The translations under genes were made by a program, and so were the position numbers. From assembly GCA_019155205.2 (NCBI GenBank), contig JAHNZQ020000016.1, forward strand, positions 958,008 through 1,022,007: 64,000 nucleotides of DNA, in the 5' to 3' direction. Shown in pieces: positions 61,134 through 64,000 of the stretch (positions are counted from its first letter, which is position 1; every line of letters begins with the position of its first letter). Under the pieces are notes generated by a model that had not been told where the DNA came from, did not search any database, and was given only the letters and a program-made list of their open reading frames with translations. Source of the stretch: Gracilaria vermiculophylla. Lineage: Eukaryota; Rhodophyta; Florideophyceae; Gracilariales; Gracilariaceae.

Positions 61134-64000
61134 ATGTCTGTGCGAGAGAAATTGTTCATCAGGAAATCTCGCCGTGGAAATGTGCAAGTGATTGCGAGGG
61201 AGCACTATTTAAGGAAGGAATTACCGTGCGGGGCCCTTCCATGCGCATCATGTATTGTAAGTTTTTGCAGAGTTTTGGAGCCTAATTCTTGATGACTCGA
61301 TGTCATTGACAGCTAGCAAGTACAAGAAACTAATCTCTTAATCGTTTAAATGAGCAGAAGACCAGCTACGGAAAGGCACACGGTCGTGTATCTGGTGCCA
61401 CGGTGTTGCTTCCGGACGCGACAGCAGTGCTTAGACAAGCAGATCTCATCAGCAAGTCGCATCCTGCTCTGTCGTCAATGATTCTCCTTCAAAGTGTGCT
61501 CCGGGTGGTGAGATCAAAATCGGCTGGCATCTACGAGCAAATGGCAACTTTACTTACCACAGAAACAGAAGGCAAAAATGTGGCTATCTTTTCCAATGAA
61601 AACCGGGAAGAAACTTACCTCCACAAGTCACACACGGGAGAGCCAGAAGAGCTGTATGATAAGCGACTAATAGTCACTGCTGTCAAATGGCTGAATCAAC
61701 ACTGGACCCCTCTTGGCATGAAAGCAGTCATCCTCACTGATTCCCATTCAGGCCAGTACACTGGTGAAAACGTACCATCAATGACGGTCAAGCAAATCTG
61801 TGAGAAACATGACGACTTGCTCGAAATCTATGCTGAGCACAGTGATGCTCCGGAGGCAATGGACACTGAGTCGGCCAATGACAATCAATCCACCCCTCGC
61901 AAGTCAAAACGTCCGCATGCTAGATACCCTGACTATCTTCCTGAAAGGAAAGCAAAAGCAGGGATACGCGCGAAACGCTACTACCAAGGCACCTTTCACC
62001 CCAGTGTCTACGATGTGACTGAAGCTACTGTCACCGTGTGTCTCAACCCCGAAGACAAGTCTAAGAGGACACAGGTGCTTATAGTCGGACGAGAAAATCA
62101 GAATCGTTCTATTGATGGTGACGTGGTTGTCATTGAATTATTACCAAAGTCAGAGTGGCGTTTCCCATCTAATCTGGCCATAGATCAGGACGAAGCTGAT
62201 GTCGAAAGCGATTCTGAAGCAGTTGAAATTGAAGCTGCGAAATCTAGTCAACAGAAGCACAAGTCTATGATTCAGGACCGCGAGCCTAAACCCACAGGCC
62301 GAGTTGTCGCTATTGCTCAGCGGAATTGGCGCCCATATTGCGGGACGATCAGCGAAAAGAGTCTGAGAGGCGGTGACACTGCGCTGTGTGTGCCAATGGA
62401 CCGCAATGTTCCGAAGATCAGAGTGCGCTCGCGCAGGATACCACAGCTCCTAGGCAAGCGAGTGTTAATCATCATTGACAAATGGGATCGCACGTCAATC
62501 CATCCTTCGGGACATATTATCCGTGAAATTGGGCCGAGCGAAGACAAGGAAGCCGAAACTGAGGTTATCTTGATAGAGAATGGGATTCCGACCCGTAAGT
62601 TCTCTGATGCAGCAATGGCGTGCCTCCCAGATGAATCATGGACAGTGACAGAAGAGCATTGCAAAACGAGATGGGATTTACGTGAAATGACAATTTGCAG
62701 TGTAGACCCTCCTGGGTGCACTGACATTGATGATGCGCTACATTTCCGTCGTATAAGCACTGATGAGGTGGAAGTTGGCGTGCATATTGCAGATGTGACG
62801 GCGTTTGTCGGCCATGGAACTGTATTGGACAATGAAGCAGCTGAGAGAGGCTGCACTGTATATCTTGTGGACCGACGAATAGAAATGTTACCATCTCTTC
62901 TCTCTGGGAACTTTTGCTCTCTTAGAGAGGGTGAAGAGCGACTCGCTTTTTCTGTGTTGATACGCATGGACAATGATGGCAACATCAAAATGAGAGAATT
63001 TGGTAGGTCGGTCATCAAATCAAAAGCTGCGTTAACATATGAGATGGCGCAGAACCGAATCGATGATGCAAGAAGGAATGAGTCGAGAGGAATAAGCACG
63101 AGCGATGAGGTTACTCGGTCGCTGCTCGGCTTGGCAGAAATTGCAAAGAAACTGAGAGAGAGACGTATGATGGCGGGCGCGCTGATCTTGGCGTCGCCAG
63201 AAGTGAAGTTCAAAATTGAAGAAGCGCAGGATGAAATCACGGACATGGCAATGTACGAAGTGCGTGAAACGAATCGAATGGTGGAGGAATTCATGTTGCT
63301 CGCCAATATTGTGGTTGCAGAAAAGATGTTGCGGCACTTTCCACAATGTGCGATGTTAAGAAGACATCCGAAGCCCTCTGAGGAAATGTTTGATCCGTTG
63401 ATTCGGGCGGCCAAGAGCGCTGGGTTTGATGTGGACGTGTCTAATAGCAAACGGCTCAACGAGTCGCTGGCTGAGGTTGAGAGCATAGCAAAGGCGCGAG
63501 GGGATGAGTATCTTGGAACACTGCTGAGAATTGTGGCTACTCGCTCTATGACTCAAGCGGTGTACTTTTCTTCAGGTGAAGTGTCTGACCCCGAATACTT
63601 GCACTACGGTTTGGCAGCGCCTGTGTACACGCATTTCACATCTCCGATTCGCAGATACGCAGATGTGCTCGTGCATAGACTGCTTTCCGCATGTCTTGGT
63701 TATGCATCGCTACCATTATCGTTACAAGACTCTCACAGGATGAATCAGTACGCCGAGGCTATCAATCAAAGGCATCGGTGTGCTCAATACGCGTCAAGGG
63801 CGTCCACATTGTTGCACACAGTGCTGTTGTTCAAGAAGGAGGGCGACAATCTGGAAGAGACTGCGCGCATCATCAGGATCCTCGGCAATGGGTTGGTGGT
63901 GCTGGTGCCACGTTACGGTGTTGAAGGAATAGTGCACGTGGGCGACGACGAGAAAGAGAAAGTGGATGAATCGGGGTCCACGATGGTGCTGAAGGATGGA
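61134..64000 (+). CDS. DIS3: DIS3/RRP44 exosome exoribonuclease, 5' part (runs off the window)
   Basis: Catalytic subunit of the RNA exosome (3'-5' exoribonuclease and PIN endonuclease). Exon 1 is 61134-61256 (41 codons, MSVREKLFIRKSRRGN ... REHYLRKELPCG), an unmistakable RRP44 N terminus; exon 2 is 61358-64000 and open to the window end. The PIN domain (LLPDATAVL with catalytic Asp, VFSNENREETY-like, AVKWLNQHW) is at about 1-200, followed by cold-shock domains. The RNB domain has the metal-binding SVDPPGCTDIDDALHF and HFTSPIRRYADVLVHR. The start of the S1 domain is the last part seen. 922 residues are visible; yeast RRP44 has 1,001, so little is missing. Acidic inserts (near DQDEADVESDSEA) are lineage-specific. 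Confidence 0.95.
61257..61357 (+). other. Spliceosomal intron in DIS3
   Basis: 101 bases, phase 0. The 5' site is ATT/GTAAG, the branch-like ACTAATC lies near 61328-61335, and the 3' site is GAGCAG/AAG. Removing it joins the conserved N-terminal motif to the PIN domain in frame. The only intron I can support in the window. Confidence 0.85.

Noticed and set aside
1..64000. CRISPR arrays, rRNA genes, bacterial operons
   Set aside because: No regularly spaced short repeats and no rRNA signatures; splicing, chromodomain elements and secretory signal architecture point to a eukaryote.

Overview
The window is nuclear DNA of a eukaryote. It has a spliceosomal intron (GTAAG...ACTAATC...CAG) in a DIS3 gene, an intronless meiotic helicase, chromodomain-bearing Ty3/gypsy elements, Tc1, pogo and piggyBac-type DNA transposons, and two 100-N assembly gaps (2933-3032, 26592-26691). 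Compact, almost intron-free genes in islands between nested retrotransposons fit a red seaweed of the Chondrus type. That assignment is inferred from gene style; no rRNA or organelle marker is present.

Layout. 1-5089: end of an unrecognised reading frame, a decayed pogo/Tigger-like transposase and a Tc1 element (copy A). 5090-15146: a 10-kb Ty3/gypsy chromovirus (element E1, plus strand) whose gag carries a 309-bp miniature LTR element. 17183-26370: a three-deep nest, in which a piggyBac-like transposon with a near-intact transposase sits in a second type of chromovirus (200-bp LTRs), which sits in Tc1 copy B. 26465-27041: Tc1 copy C, head to head with B and containing a gap. 28172-28765: a further decayed Tc1/mariner. 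29741-33792: two paralogous secreted proteins with Ser/Pro/Ala-rich stalks and a ten-cysteine C-terminal domain. 35269-37152: a decayed Harbinger-like (DDE_Tnp_4) transposase. 39706-49826: a second copy of the E1 family (E2, minus strand), next to a truncated LTR of the same family. 51561-64000: host genes, namely a TPM-domain/RING-like membrane protein, a BTB protein, the HFM1/MER3 helicase and the 5' nine-tenths of DIS3/RRP44.

Main discovery candidate. Both E1-family copies carry, between the chromodomain end of pol and the 3' LTR, a gene on the opposite strand. In E2 its frame runs about 2.1 kb (40655-42784) without a frameshift, although pol on the other strand of the same copy changes frame repeatedly. 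Comparing E1 and E2 over 36 codons, 14 of 21 differing codons are synonymous in the antisense frame, as expected of a protein under selection. The predicted product has a conserved globular part, a Pro/Ser/Ala-rich hinge and a coiled-coil tail, and I do not recognise it.

Other notable points: the piggyBac-like element is flanked by CTAG (or TA) rather than TTAA and has a 16-bp palindrome twice in each end; the miniature LTR element has a copia-type initiator-tRNA primer site; and the secreted ten-Cys pair looks like a local gene family.
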